A DNA stretch of 64,000 nucleotides from RGIG3528 sp045616485 (GCA_045616485.1 JAZLGU010000016.1:1-64000); one strand, 5' to 3'. Shown: positions 23,617 to 33,999, numbered from the stretch's first letter. Notes: a model not told the origin generated them from the sequence alone. A program made the numbers and translations.

Positions 23617-26478
23617 ATGAAAAACAAAAAGAAACTTATAGCATTAATAGTAGCAGCTGTTCTGATAGTAGCAGCTATTGTTGTTGTAAAAATAATAAAT
23701 AATGATGATACTGCTCTCGGAACAGACAGACTTGATGGATCGGTATACGAAGAAAGTTATGCTGAATACCTTAAGAAATATGGATATAATGGCATAATGG
23801 CAAGTGATTCCATTAAAGTGGATCTTTCCAAATATGTTGCAAAAAATAATATGTCTGCCGCATATGCAGATAATATGCTTTCTACTGGAGACGAAGGACA
23901 GGTTACCTTCACTTTTACAGTAAAAGAAGAAGGCTTTTATAATCTTATGGTTACATACCTTCCTATTGAAGGTACCACATCAGATATTCAAAGAAGAATC
24001 TTAATTGATGGAGAGCAGCCGTATGATGCGCTTTCACAGATTCTATTCAAAAGACTTTATCAGGATGATGATATTCTGGTAAAAAATGACAACGAAATCA
24101 GACCTTCTGCTCAGGAGATTTTCAGACTGAGCACGGTATATATAGAAGACTACAACAGAAGAAACGGCGAGCCGCTTATTTTCTTTCTCTCAAAAGGACA
24201 GCATACCGTTACTTTTGAGTCAGCAAAGGAAAAGATGGCGCTGGCAAGCGTTACATTTGCTACACAGGAAAAAGCAGCAGCATATAAAGATGTAATAGAT
24301 AGCCTTAAGGGTGTATATAATACATATTCCGGAGCTGTTTTAAAGGGTGAGGCAGAAAGAAAGGATGGCATTACTACAGCTATTCTCAAGTCCTCCTCAT
24401 CTATCAATATTAATAAAAACTATTCAGATGCGGATCTTTCACCATATCATCCATATCACATTGTTTACAATACTATTGGTGGAGATTCCTACAAGATTTC
24501 AGGTAATTACATTATCTGGGAATTAGAAGTGCCTGAGACAGGCCTTTACGAGATTACTTTCAAGGGCCGCCAGTCACAAAACAGAGGTGTTACTTCCTAC
24601 AGAAGAATATATATTAACGATGTTATTCCTTATGAGGAGCTTAACGCTTATCCTTTTGAGTACAGAGCTGACATGGTCAATTATACTCTTTCTGATAAAG
24701 AAGGACAGCACATGCTCTTCCTTCTTAACAAAGGCAAGAATGAGCTGAAGATGGAAGTAGTACTTGGTGAATTCGGCTCTGTAGTAACAGAAGTAGAAGA
24801 GGCTCTTTTCAATCTGAATCAGCTCTATTTAAAGACAACACAGATTACAGGTACTGTTCCTTCTACTTACATTGACTACGAGATCAGAAAGAAAGTACCG
24901 GGCTTTGTAGAGACAATGATTCGCGAGAGCGAGAGGCTTACAGCCTGCTGTAACGAGCTTATCAATATTACAGGTGAGAAGGGTGAGAATACTTCCCTTC
25001 TTTCCAAAATGGCTTTAGAGGCTATAGAGCTTTCCAAAGATCCTGAGGATGTAGTTGATGAGCTGTCACAGTGGAAGAATAATATTTCAGCTCTGGCCAC
25101 ATGGATGGTACAGATTAATGAAATGCCATTGGAGATTGACAGCATTTACCTGGCAGGAAGCAATGCTAAGCTTCCAAAGCCTACAGCCAACTGGTTTAAG
25201 AATTTTGGCTATGGTATTTACAGATTCTTCGCTTCCTTCTTTGTAAAGACTAATGAAGTTTCATCAGACAGTACAGCATCCAAGGGAGATGACACACTGG
25301 TTGTCTGGATGGTTTCAGCAGGTAAGGAGCAGGCTCAGATCCTTCAGAATATGATAGATGAGAGCTTCACACCCAATCATGATATTAATGTAAAGCTTCA
25401 GCTGATTCCTGCAGACGTTATCCTTCGTGCCGCCCTTACAGGTAACGGACCTGACGTGGTAGTAGGACTTTCACAGGCTACACTGGCAGACTTCGCTATG
25501 AGAAATGCTTTGGTAGATTTAGGTAAGTACCCTGACTTTAAGACAGAAGCAGACAGATTCTATGAAAGTGCTATTACAGGTGCCAAGTATCTTGATGGTA
25601 TTTACGGTTTACCTGAGCAGCAGAATTTCATGATGATGTTCTACAGAAATGACATTTTAACTGAGATAGAAGCAGACGTACCAAAGACATGGGACGAGAT
25701 AAGAGATCTGATTCCAATCTTACAGAAAAATAATTACGATTTCTATATGCCAACTACTCCTCTTTACGCTCCTATGGTATATCAGTATGGTGGCGATTAT
25801 TATAAGGGTAGCGGCAAGGATTACGGTATAGCTTCAGGTCTTTCTGATACAGTAGCTTTGGAGGCGTTTAAAGAGCTGACAGACTTCTTTACCTGCTATA
25901 AGCTTTTGGTATCAGCAGACTTCAACAACCGTTTCCGTACAGGTGAAATGCCTATTGGTATCACCAATTACACTACATACTGTACATTCGAAGTATTTGC
26001 ACCTGAGATTAAGGGCCTTTGGTCCTTTGCACCTTTCCCCGGCACTCTTAAAGAAGATGGCACTATCGACAATACATTTGTTACAGATACAGTTCAGTCA
26101 GTCATTATGAGTGCATCAGACAAGCAGGATAAGGCATGGACCTTCCTTAAATGGTGGACAGGCTCTGAAGCACAGCTTACATATGCTACCACAGTTGAGG
26201 CTGTTATGGGTACAGCTGCCAGATACGCAGCTGCAGATAAGAAAGTACTTGCTTCACTTCCCTGGAGTGCTACGGAGTACAAAGCACTTTCATCACAGCT
26301 TGAGCATACAGTAGGTATTCCTGCAGTTCCAGGCAGCTATATGACAGGACGTATGCTGGGATATGCATTTGATAATGTAGTAGCTAATTCTTCCAATCCT
26401 CGTGAGACTCTTTACTTAAATGTAAAGGCTATCAATAAGGAGCTTCTTAAGAAACGAGCAGAATTTGGTATAGACTAA
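23617..26478 (+). CDS. Membrane-anchored large solute-binding protein with two CBM-like domains
   Basis: A 953-residue protein. One N-terminal membrane helix (about 5-25) with no lipobox tethers it. Two beta-rich regions resemble carbohydrate-binding modules: about 90-215 (ending in LSKGQHTVTFES) and about 290-385 (VPETGLYEITFKGRQSQ, ending in LNKGKNELKMEVV). A helical spacer (395-535) leads to a family 1 binding-protein domain at about 560-950 (TLVVWMVSAGKEQAQ, YGLPEQQNFMMMFYRND, WTFLKWWTG). It looks like a fused capture-and-delivery protein for a long carbohydrate. ATG 23617 is used because GAGAGGAC lies eight bases upstream. It is followed 28 bases later by its permeases. Confidence 0.82.
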   Translation: MKNKKKLIALIVAAVLIVAAIVVVKIINNDDTALGTDRLDGSVYEESYAEYLKKYGYNGIMASDSIKVDLSKYVAKNNMSAAYADNMLSTGDEGQVTFTFTVKEEGFYNLMVTYLPIEGTTSDIQRRILIDGEQPYDALSQILFKRLYQDDDILVKNDNEIRPSAQEIFRLSTVYIEDYNRRNGEPLIFFLSKGQHTVTFESAKEKMALASVTFATQEKAAAYKDVIDSLKGVYNTYSGAVLKGEAERKDGITTAILKSSSSININKNYSDADLSPYHPYHIVYNTIGGDSYKISGNYIIWELEVPETGLYEITFKGRQSQNRGVTSYRRIYINDVIPYEELNAYPFEYRADMVNYTLSDKEGQHMLFLLNKGKNELKMEVVLGEFGSVVTEVEEALFNLNQLYLKTTQITGTVPSTYIDYEIRKKVPGFVETMIRESERLTACCNELINITGEKGENTSLLSKMALEAIELSKDPEDVVDELSQWKNNISALATWMVQINEMPLEIDSIYLAGSNAKLPKPTANWFKNFGYGIYRFFASFFVKTNEVSSDSTASKGDDTLVVWMVSAGKEQAQILQNMIDESFTPNHDINVKLQLIPADVILRAALTGNGPDVVVGLSQATLADFAMRNALVDLGKYPDFKTEADRFYESAITGAKYLDGIYGLPEQQNFMMMFYRNDILTEIEADVPKTWDEIRDLIPILQKNNYDFYMPTTPLYAPMVYQYGGDYYKGSGKDYGIASGLSDTVALEAFKELTDFFTCYKLLVSADFNNRFRTGEMPIGITNYTTYCTFEVFAPEIKGLWSFAPFPGTLKEDGTIDNTFVTDTVQSVIMSASDKQDKAWTFLKWWTGSEAQLTYATTVEAVMGTAARYAAADKKVLASLPWSATEYKALSSQLEHTVGIPAVPGSYMTGRMLGYAFDNVVANSSNPRETLYLNVKAINKELLKKRAEFGID

Positions 26479-26506
26479 AGAATAAACACATTTTCAGAGG
26501 ACTTTT

Positions 26507-27448
26507 ATGAGAAAGAAACCCGAGGCAAAAATAATAAATGGTGTAAAGGTTCCGCCTAAGGATTCCTTTGCCATGGTATGGAAAAAGAATTACCAGAAAT
26601 ATTTGATGATTCTTCCCTTTGCATTACTTTTCATAGTATTTTCCCTACTTCCGGTACTTATAGCCATTGTGCTGAGCTTTACCTCATTCAATATGGCTGA
26701 GGCACCTAAGTGGATAGGCTTTGAGAACTACATAGGACTTATAGTAGATGATAGCGTATTTCTTACCGCTGTAAAAAATACCTTCGTTTTGGCCATAGTA
26801 ACAGGACCTATCAGCTACCTGCTTTGTTTCATACTGGCATGGCTGATTAATGAGCTTCCTCCTGTTCCCAGAGCATTCCTTACTTTGATATTCTATGCAC
26901 CATCTATTTCCGGTAATGCTTATCTGGTATGGAAGACACTTTTCTCATCAGATACTTATGGATGGGCTAATGCATGGCTTATGAAACTTGGTATAACGCA
27001 TGATGCCATACTCTGGTTCCAGAATGCCAGCTACGTACTGCCACTGCTTATCATAGTGCAGCTTTGGTTATCACTGGGTGTATCATTCCTGTCCTTTATA
27101 GCCGGCCTTCAGACAGTTGACAAGTCTCTGTATGAGGCAGCAGCAGTAGAAGGTGTTAAGAACAGATGGCAGGAGCTTTGGTATATTACACTTCCTTCCA
27201 TGAAGCCACAGCTTATGTTCGGTGCTGTAATGCAGATTACTACATCACTTTCAATTTCTGATGTATCTATCCAGATGGCCGGATTCCCATCAGTAAACTA
27301 CAGTGGTCACACAATTCTTACACACCTTTATGACTACTCATCCATCAGATATGAGATGGGGTATGCATGTACCATTGCCGTAATACTTTTCCTGATTATG
27401 ATGCTCTGCAATGTGCTTGTGCAGAAGCTTTTGAGAAAGATTGGATAA
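26507..27448 (+). CDS. ABC sugar permease, MalF-like (first pair)
   Basis: A 313-residue CUT1 permease with six predicted membrane helices, the first at about residues 34-56. The EAA loop is YEAAAVEGVKNRWQELWYITLP. It has a longer Lys-rich cytoplasmic N-terminus (residues 1-28) than usual. The start has AGAGGAC five bases upstream. It overlaps or abuts the next permease and probably receives ligand from the membrane-anchored binding protein encoded just upstream. Confidence 0.92.
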   Translation: MRKKPEAKIINGVKVPPKDSFAMVWKKNYQKYLMILPFALLFIVFSLLPVLIAIVLSFTSFNMAEAPKWIGFENYIGLIVDDSVFLTAVKNTFVLAIVTGPISYLLCFILAWLINELPPVPRAFLTLIFYAPSISGNAYLVWKTLFSSDTYGWANAWLMKLGITHDAILWFQNASYVLPLLIIVQLWLSLGVSFLSFIAGLQTVDKSLYEAAAVEGVKNRWQELWYITLPSMKPQLMFGAVMQITTSLSISDVSIQMAGFPSVNYSGHTILTHLYDYSSIRYEMGYACTIAVILFLIMMLCNVLVQKLLRKIG

Positions 27449-27452
27449 ACTT

Positions 27453-28358
27453 ATGTCAAAGTCAAAAAAGCCAAAAGAATTACGAGGTTTTAAGCACTAT
27501 CTGAAATCACGTAAAATAAAGAGAAGAAACAGAAGTCTGGGAACCGATATAGCACTGGGCGTTATGCTTGCCCTGTTTGCACTTTTCTCAGCTTTCCCTC
27601 TTGTATATATCATAACAACAGCATTTAAGCCCATGAGTGAGCTTTTCATATTCCCTCCCAGGCTCTATGTTACCAATCCTACCATGAACAATTTTAAGGA
27701 TCTGGGTAATATTTTTGAGAGCTTCGAGATTCCTTTTTCCAGATATGCCTTCAACACCCTTTTCATTACAGGTCTTGGTACATTTGGAACAGTTCTTTTA
27801 GGGTCTATGGCAGCCTTTCCTCTTGCAAAGTACAAATTCCCGGGCTCCAATGCCATGAGTCAGATCATAGTATATTCCCTGATGTTCTCAGCATCGGTTA
27901 CAGCAGTTCCACAGTACTTCATTATGGACCGTTTCAACCTTATTGACAGCTATTGGGCAGTTATTTTACCGGCTATCAGTGGTACTCTTGGTCTTTACCT
28001 TATGAAGAACTTTATGGTACAGATACCGGATGAAATGATAGAAGCAGCCAAGATCGATGGCGCCAACGAGTTCGCCTGCTACTGGAAAGTCGTAATGCCG
28101 CTTTGTAAGCCTGCATGGATTACACTGGTTATTCTTTCCTTCCAGGCTCTCTGGGGCAATTCCGGCGGTTCCTTTATTTACTCAGAGGAGTTAAAGCCTT
28201 TGTCATATGTACTTTCACAGGTGACAGGTTCAGGTATTGCCAGATCCGGTGTAGCAGCAGCTATTAATCTTCTTATGTTTATGGTGCCGGTTACAGTATT
28301 TATTATTTCACAGAGTAACGTTATCGAGACCATGGCTACTTCAGGTATGAAGGGCTAA
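27453..28358 (+). CDS. ABC sugar permease, MalG-like (first pair)
   Basis: A 301-residue CUT1 permease with a basic N-terminus, six predicted helices and the EAA loop IEAAKIDGANEFACYWKVVMP. It ends in TSGMKG as usual for this subfamily. I use ATG 27453, four bases after the stop of the partner gene; a TTG at 27441 that overlaps the partner is an alternative. Neither has a strong Shine-Dalgarno sequence, so translational coupling is likely. Confidence 0.9.
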   Translation: MSKSKKPKELRGFKHYLKSRKIKRRNRSLGTDIALGVMLALFALFSAFPLVYIITTAFKPMSELFIFPPRLYVTNPTMNNFKDLGNIFESFEIPFSRYAFNTLFITGLGTFGTVLLGSMAAFPLAKYKFPGSNAMSQIIVYSLMFSASVTAVPQYFIMDRFNLIDSYWAVILPAISGTLGLYLMKNFMVQIPDEMIEAAKIDGANEFACYWKVVMPLCKPAWITLVILSFQALWGNSGGSFIYSEELKPLSYVLSQVTGSGIARSGVAAAINLLMFMVPVTVFIISQSNVIETMATSGMKG

Positions 28359-28393
28359 TAGTGATTAAGAAAAGACTTGAAAGGGGTAACACC

Positions 28394-29881
28394 TTGAAAC
28401 TTTCACATTTAAAAAGAATAACAGGTGCTGTCTTTGCAGGACTGGCAGTGCTCACAATGCCTGCCCTGGATGTTCTGGCTGCAGATGGCTCTAAATATGA
28501 ATACGAAGGATATGTTTATGACTCCTGGGGAGCTTCACAGGAGACACCATCAGCATTTGCCCTGTCTACAATGATTGATTCCGGCAATATCCCGGGCGGT
28601 ACATTGGAAGGCGTTGATGATGTATGTACCACTAATGACGGCAGAATTATAGTAGCCGATAAAATAGGTGGAAAAGTATATGTATTCAATATAGATGGTG
28701 AGTGCCTTCAGACTATCGGTATTATCAGAAGCAGTGCGGATCGTATCGCTCTTAATGAAGATGGCAGCCAGATGAAGCTGGCCAGCCCTTCAGGCACATT
28801 CTATCATGAGAAGAAGGATGAGCTTTATATCTGCGATATGGTGAATAAAAAGGTTTATGTTCTTGATGGTAAGACATATTATCTTAAGCGGGCTATCGGC
28901 CAGCCGGAGAACATGTCAGGTTCCACAGAATATGTACCTAATAAAATTTGTGTAGATGATGCTGACAGAATATATATTGTTGTTACCAGCAGTAATGAAG
29001 GTATTTTAGAGCTCAATGCAGATGGTACTTTTTCCAGATACTTTGGTACTAATGAGCCTTCTATCAATCTGGTTACCTACTTCTGGAAAAATTTAGCTTC
29101 AGATACTCAGCAGGAACTGATTGGTAAAAACTATGCTCCATCCTTTACCAATGTATGTAAAGATTCCGAAGGTTTTATCTATGCTGTTACAGCTGACTCT
29201 TCAGCTACAGCCAAGCTTTTCAGACTGAATTCCTCAGGTGAAAATGTTATCAGAGCCATGGGATTCCCTCTGATTGGTGATATTACCAGAGAGTTCGAAA
29301 GTAAGTTTATTGACTGTTCAGTAACTCCTTATGGCGTAACTGCTGTACTTGATGAGAATAGAGGACGTATTTTCCTTTATGATTATGATGGTCAGATCCT
29401 GAATATTTTTGGGGGCTATGGTTATTCCAAGGGTGAGTTCAGAAAGCCTACATCTCTTTGCTGGATGAACTACAATCTTATTGTTGCTGATACTGATCTT
29501 AAATGCGTATATATCCTGAAGCCAACACCATTTGGCGAGGCAGCATTAAGAGCTTCCGAAGAATATTATTATGGTAACTGGGAAGCAGCTACTGAGAAAT
29601 TTATGGAATGCATCAAGTACAATGCCAATTACGAAGTTGCTTACATTGGTGTTGGTAAGAATTATCTGATGCAGGATGACTATGAAAATGCCATGTACTA
29701 CTTTAAGCTGGGTAACGATAAAGAGCATTATTCAGCAGCTTACAATGGCTATAGAGGAGAGCAGATAAGAAAGTACTTCTGGGTGATAGCTGTTATTTTC
29801 ACAGCGCTTATAGTTCTTCTTATTTGGTCTGAAGTACGTTATCACAAAAAGAAACCGGCAGGAGGAGATAGCAATGAGTAA
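28394..29881 (+). CDS. Secreted NHL-repeat and TPR protein with C-terminal membrane anchor
   Basis: A 495-residue protein: signal peptide (1-30), a beta-propeller of NHL-type repeats (about 45-395; NDGRIIVADKIGGKVYVFN, KDELYICDMVNKKVYVLDG and similar), two TPR-like helical pairs (about 400-455; YYGNWEAATEKFMECIKYN, LMQDDYENAMYYFKLG), then a membrane helix (about 462-482) and a short basic tail. NHL propellers mostly bind partners; here the outward propeller could dock the binding proteins or a glycan. I prefer TTG 28394 (GAAAGGGG upstream) to GTG 28361, since it gives a clean signal peptide. It overlaps the next gene by eight bases. It has no known enzyme motif. Confidence 0.8.
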   Translation: MKLSHLKRITGAVFAGLAVLTMPALDVLAADGSKYEYEGYVYDSWGASQETPSAFALSTMIDSGNIPGGTLEGVDDVCTTNDGRIIVADKIGGKVYVFNIDGECLQTIGIIRSSADRIALNEDGSQMKLASPSGTFYHEKKDELYICDMVNKKVYVLDGKTYYLKRAIGQPENMSGSTEYVPNKICVDDADRIYIVVTSSNEGILELNADGTFSRYFGTNEPSINLVTYFWKNLASDTQQELIGKNYAPSFTNVCKDSEGFIYAVTADSSATAKLFRLNSSGENVIRAMGFPLIGDITREFESKFIDCSVTPYGVTAVLDENRGRIFLYDYDGQILNIFGGYGYSKGEFRKPTSLCWMNYNLIVADTDLKCVYILKPTPFGEAALRASEEYYYGNWEAATEKFMECIKYNANYEVAYIGVGKNYLMQDDYENAMYYFKLGNDKEHYSAAYNGYRGEQIRKYFWVIAVIFTALIVLLIWSEVRYHKKKPAGGDSNE

Positions 29882-30488
29882 AGTTAAATATTCATTTTAC
29901 TGTATGTTACATCCTTTTGATGGCTTTTATGAAGCCCAGCACAGAGGAAAAGGGGCAGTATGGCTTTCAGTACTTTTTATGGCTCTTTATGGTGTGGCTT
30001 GTTGTATTGAGCAGCAGTACAGAGGCTTTGTGGTAAATGGTGCACATATAAAGCGTATTAATTCTCTTACCACATTCATCAGCTCCATTACAATATTTTT
30101 ACTGTTTTGTGTAGCCAATTGGACTATTTCCACCCTTTTTGATGGTAAGGGAAAGTTAAAAGACATATTTATGGTGACCAGCTACTCATTGGTACCTGTA
30201 GTTATCGTAAAGCTTATAATAACATTTGTTTCCAATTTCATTATATTGGAAGAGGCAGCTATTATTAATGCCATTGTTTCCCTTAGCTGGGTATGGTTTG
30301 CCTTCCTGATGCTGGCCGGCTTATGTACTATACATGAGTATTCGGTAGCCAAAAATCTGGTAACACTGCTTTGTACATTAGCATCTGCAGCCATTATCAT
30401 TTTCATAATGGTACTCTTTATTTCACTTATTGAGCAGTTTTTATCAGTATTCAGCACCTTCCTTAAGGAGCTGGCAAGACGTATATAA
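29874..30488 (+). CDS. YIP1-family membrane protein
   Basis: A 204-residue membrane protein with about five helices and the YIP1-like opening, a short amphipathic segment ending in HPFDGFYEAQHRGKGAV. Proteins of this type recur in Firmicute sugar-transport clusters next to NHL, DUF5696-type and permease genes; their role is unknown. It overlaps the preceding gene by eight bases and is followed 12 bases later by the DUF5696-like gene, so the three are translated from one message and may form a membrane complex. Confidence 0.78.
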   Translation: MSKVKYSFYCMLHPFDGFYEAQHRGKGAVWLSVLFMALYGVACCIEQQYRGFVVNGAHIKRINSLTTFISSITIFLLFCVANWTISTLFDGKGKLKDIFMVTSYSLVPVVIVKLIITFVSNFIILEEAAIINAIVSLSWVWFAFLMLAGLCTIHEYSVAKNLVTLLCTLASAAIIIFIMVLFISLIEQFLSVFSTFLKELARRI

Positions 30489-30500
30489 TTAGGAGCTTGT

Positions 30501-33068
30501 ATGAGAAAGAAAATCCTGACAATTTCACTTGTGACTATAGGAGCGATATTGCTTGTATGGCTCACTGTTTTCCTGATAAAGTTTTTGGGAATTAATAAAA
30601 ACCGCTTTAAGGTAACTAATAATGACATTGTTGCCGGAGAAGAGCTTACGCTGGATGATAAAGTGGTAGTTATAGCTGAAAATGAATACAAGATCCTTTC
30701 ATTTGAGCCTGCTACAATGAATGTTATTCTTGAAGACAAGAAGACAGGCATGAGATGGGAAGGTATCGCCAAGGATTCTAAAGAGGAAGCTGATTTATCT
30801 CTTCTTTCTATATCCTATGTAGGTTCAGATAATCATTTTGAAGACTGGTACAGCTATACCCAGGTGCTTGAGACTGAGAGTGCCAAGTATTATTCCATTC
30901 CAAATGGTATTAGAATCCAGATGAAGTTTAACGAAGGCGCATCTACAAGATTTTATGAGTATCTGCCTGTAAAAATGAGCCCTGAGCATTACGAATTTTT
31001 CCTGGAGGGTATTCAGAAAGCTATAGATGATGGTACTGTTACAGAAAGAGTAGGTAACAGATATAAGACTACTTTTAAGCTTATTTTCAAGAAAAATGCC
31101 ATAGAAGATTTTTACAACTGTGTTTCTTATCCCGGTACTCCTGCAAAGTCAGCAGTTGAGCAGCTTATTACCATAGCTAATCTGGTAGGATACAACCAGG
31201 ATATGCTGATGGAAGATGCAGCAGCATATGATTTTACTGTTACATTTAAAGAGCCCGCTGTTTTCAATATAGCATTAGACCTTTATCTGGATGGTAATGA
31301 TCTGATAGCAGAGGTGCCTGTATCACAGATTGTAAATGAGAATGATTATTTCTCTCTTACAGATATTAATATTCTGCCCAATTTTGCAGCTGTAGCTGCT
31401 CCTCAGGTAAAAGAAGGTTATTTACTGGTACCTGATGGCTGCGGTGCATTGCTTAAAATGAATACCTTTAATGCAAAGGTGCCATCTTACTCCAGACCTC
31501 TTTATGACGGAGATTTCTATACTGATTATTATTATAAGCCTGAGTACGAGACAGAGCTTATGATGCCGGTATACGGCATGCTCTATGAAAAAGGAGAGCT
31601 TGATCCTTTCGGATTCATGGGTATTATCGAATCAGGTGATTATTACAGCGACATTAATGTTAAGCTGGCAATTGATGGTGCCGATGGCGGTGTAAATTTC
31701 TATAATAAAGTTTACGCAAAGTATCATATTTCACAGTATGAGTGGGTACCGGTATTTGGTGAGTATGCAGAGAATACTACTACATTCTTGTCCATTTCAC
31801 CTATGAGTGATGAGAGCTTTAAGCTCAGAATCAAGACTTATACAGGCAGTGATGTAAATTATTTCAATTATGCTAAGGACTTTGGCGCATGGCTGGCTAA
31901 TGGTAAGGATCAGAATACTTACTTAGAAGCAGCAAAGCTTTTCTTAGAGGTTCATGGTACACTTTCAACTACTGAAAAGTTTATCGGTATTCCATATCCA
32001 AGTAAGTACTCCATGACTACATACAAGGAGCTTAGCGATATTATCAAGGATTTAGAGGGCATAAATCTTAACGTTTCTTATCTGGGCGTTTTTGATGAAG
32101 GTGAAAACAATGCTCTTATGAATCATGGTACATTGGTAAAAAATAACGGATCTAAGGCAGACCTTGCAGAGTTAAAGGCACTGATCGAAAGCAGAAACGG
32201 CAATCTTTTCCTGGGTACCAATTTCACGGAAGTTTACAATACTAAGAAATACGGCTTCTGGACAGCATTTAATGCTAACAAGGATTACACAAAGGGTGCA
32301 GTTAAGGTATATGGATATTCCATTTCCCTGGGTAAATTTAAACAGGCAACCAATATGTACACTCAGCTTTCACCTTCATATCTTTATGATACGGTTAAGG
32401 ATTTCATTAAGAAAAACCAGGCGAAAGATTATGATCTGCTTATTACAGATCTTACATCCAAATATTACGGAGAATATGGTAATAACTACTGTTCTCCGGC
32501 TGAAGCTCAGGTTATTGTTGATAAGTGTCTTGAAGCTTTGGCAGAAGGAAAGAAGCTGGCGCTTACCGCACCTTGGGCTGATAAGATCAGCAATGGTGCT
32601 GTAGCTGTAGATATTCCAAGAAACAGCGCAGAATATGCTACATTCTATGCTACAATTCCTTTTTATCAGCTGGCATTAAACGGTATTTGTGAGTACACAA
32701 CTACTACAGCCAACAATACAAGCTATTCCCTTGATTATTACCTTATGCAGGCACTGGAAACAGGATCCGAGCTTAAGCTTATGCTTTCTTCCAAGAGCGT
32801 TGACAAGCTTCGTGATACAGAGTACTCATATTTGTACTCCATGCAGTACGACCTGTTAAAGGATGATATCAAGGCTGTTACAGAGAAATACAATGAAGCC
32901 ATGAAGACTATTGGAAAAGCAAAGATAGTTAATCATAGACTGGTAGATGAAAACATATTTGAAACCACCTATGAGAATGGTACTAAGATTTATTCAAACT
33001 ATAACGGAATCGATATGACAGTTGAAGGAAATACAATTCCTGCACTGGGCTATATCATTACTAAGTAA
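30501..33068 (+). CDS. DUF5696-like membrane-anchored protein
   Basis: An 855-residue protein with one N-terminal membrane helix (about 5-27) and a large outside part. Residues 60-480 are beta-rich; 480-780 look like an alpha/beta barrel, with strand-end motifs such as LNVSYLGVFDEGE, GNLFLGTNFTEV and DLLITDLTSKYYGEYGNN. That layout resembles GH-like barrels and an Asp at a strand end (LITDLTS) could be catalytic, but I see no certain family assignment beyond DUF5696. It sits between the first and second permease pairs, which supports a role in handling the imported carbohydrate. RBS AGGAG is present (TTAGGAGCTTG before the ATG). Confidence 0.75.
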   Translation: MRKKILTISLVTIGAILLVWLTVFLIKFLGINKNRFKVTNNDIVAGEELTLDDKVVVIAENEYKILSFEPATMNVILEDKKTGMRWEGIAKDSKEEADLSLLSISYVGSDNHFEDWYSYTQVLETESAKYYSIPNGIRIQMKFNEGASTRFYEYLPVKMSPEHYEFFLEGIQKAIDDGTVTERVGNRYKTTFKLIFKKNAIEDFYNCVSYPGTPAKSAVEQLITIANLVGYNQDMLMEDAAAYDFTVTFKEPAVFNIALDLYLDGNDLIAEVPVSQIVNENDYFSLTDINILPNFAAVAAPQVKEGYLLVPDGCGALLKMNTFNAKVPSYSRPLYDGDFYTDYYYKPEYETELMMPVYGMLYEKGELDPFGFMGIIESGDYYSDINVKLAIDGADGGVNFYNKVYAKYHISQYEWVPVFGEYAENTTTFLSISPMSDESFKLRIKTYTGSDVNYFNYAKDFGAWLANGKDQNTYLEAAKLFLEVHGTLSTTEKFIGIPYPSKYSMTTYKELSDIIKDLEGINLNVSYLGVFDEGENNALMNHGTLVKNNGSKADLAELKALIESRNGNLFLGTNFTEVYNTKKYGFWTAFNANKDYTKGAVKVYGYSISLGKFKQATNMYTQLSPSYLYDTVKDFIKKNQAKDYDLLITDLTSKYYGEYGNNYCSPAEAQVIVDKCLEALAEGKKLALTAPWADKISNGAVAVDIPRNSAEYATFYATIPFYQLALNGICEYTTTTANNTSYSLDYYLMQALETGSELKLMLSSKSVDKLRDTEYSYLYSMQYDLLKDDIKAVTEKYNEAMKTIGKAKIVNHRLVDENIFETTYENGTKIYSNYNGIDMTVEGNTIPALGYIITK

Positions 33069-33093
33069 TTGAAACAGAAACAGAGGACATACA

Positions 33094-33999
33094 ATGGCCG
33101 GTAAAATGAAGTATAAAACCAAAAAGAATATCTGCGGATTCTTATATACCTTGCCTTGGATTTTAGGCTTTATAGTATTCTTCGCAGTGCCAATCATAAA
33201 CACTGTTATCTACTCCTTCAATCAGGTAGATGTAGGTGAAAAGGGTGGTATGGTAATGACCTTCGTAGGTTTTCAGAATTATGTATCACTTTTCAAAGAG
33301 CAGGTGACCACTAGTTCTAAGACCTTTGCACAGCTTTTCACAGAAGAGAATAGAGACCTTCTGATAAATGCGCCGATTATTGTAATTTTCTCCTTATTCC
33401 TGGCTATACTGGCTAACAGAAAATTTAAAGCGCAGGGACTGGTAAGAGTTATTTTCTTCCTTCCTATCGTACTTGGTCTTGAGATTGTTACCAGCATGAT
33501 TACTATCTCTACAGGTAGCGACCTGGTAGGTAACAGAGGTGGTGCAGGTGTATTTTCAGAGGGATTTGCAACATTCCTCCTGCTTAAGTACACTACCATC
33601 AAAGCGACAACCATAGCCACGATTACAGGATATGTTGATAATATTTTTGCCTTGGCTTCCCAGGCGGGCGTACAAACACTTATATATCTTGCAGGACTTC
33701 AGTCTATCAGCCCTGCACTGTACGAGGTAGCAAGGATAGAAGGAGCTACCAGCTATGAGACCTTCTGGAAGGTAACATTACCTCTTATTGGCAATATTTC
33801 AGTATTTGTTATTGTTTATACGATTATTGATATTTTCCTTAAGTCATCCATAGCAAATGAAGTATATGAGTTCGGTTTTAACAAGAGTGGACTTATAGGT
33901 GTCGGTGGTGCTTTGTCAGTACTGTATATGCTAAATGTATTGCTGGTACTGGGCCTTGTGCTCCTAATTTCTAAGAAGGCGGTGAAGTCAAATGGCTAA
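33094..33999 (+). CDS. ABC sugar permease, MalF-like (second pair)
   Basis: A 301-residue CUT1 permease with six predicted helices; the EAA loop is YEVARIEGATSYETFWKVTLP. A long extracytoplasmic segment (about residues 130-165, GGAGVFSEG) separates helices 3 and 4. The start has AGAGGAC upstream. It overlaps the following MalG-like gene by eight bases. Confidence 0.92.
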   Translation: MAGKMKYKTKKNICGFLYTLPWILGFIVFFAVPIINTVIYSFNQVDVGEKGGMVMTFVGFQNYVSLFKEQVTTSSKTFAQLFTEENRDLLINAPIIVIFSLFLAILANRKFKAQGLVRVIFFLPIVLGLEIVTSMITISTGSDLVGNRGGAGVFSEGFATFLLLKYTTIKATTIATITGYVDNIFALASQAGVQTLIYLAGLQSISPALYEVARIEGATSYETFWKVTLPLIGNISVFVIVYTIIDIFLKSSIANEVYEFGFNKSGLIGVGGALSVLYMLNVLLVLGLVLLISKKAVKSNG

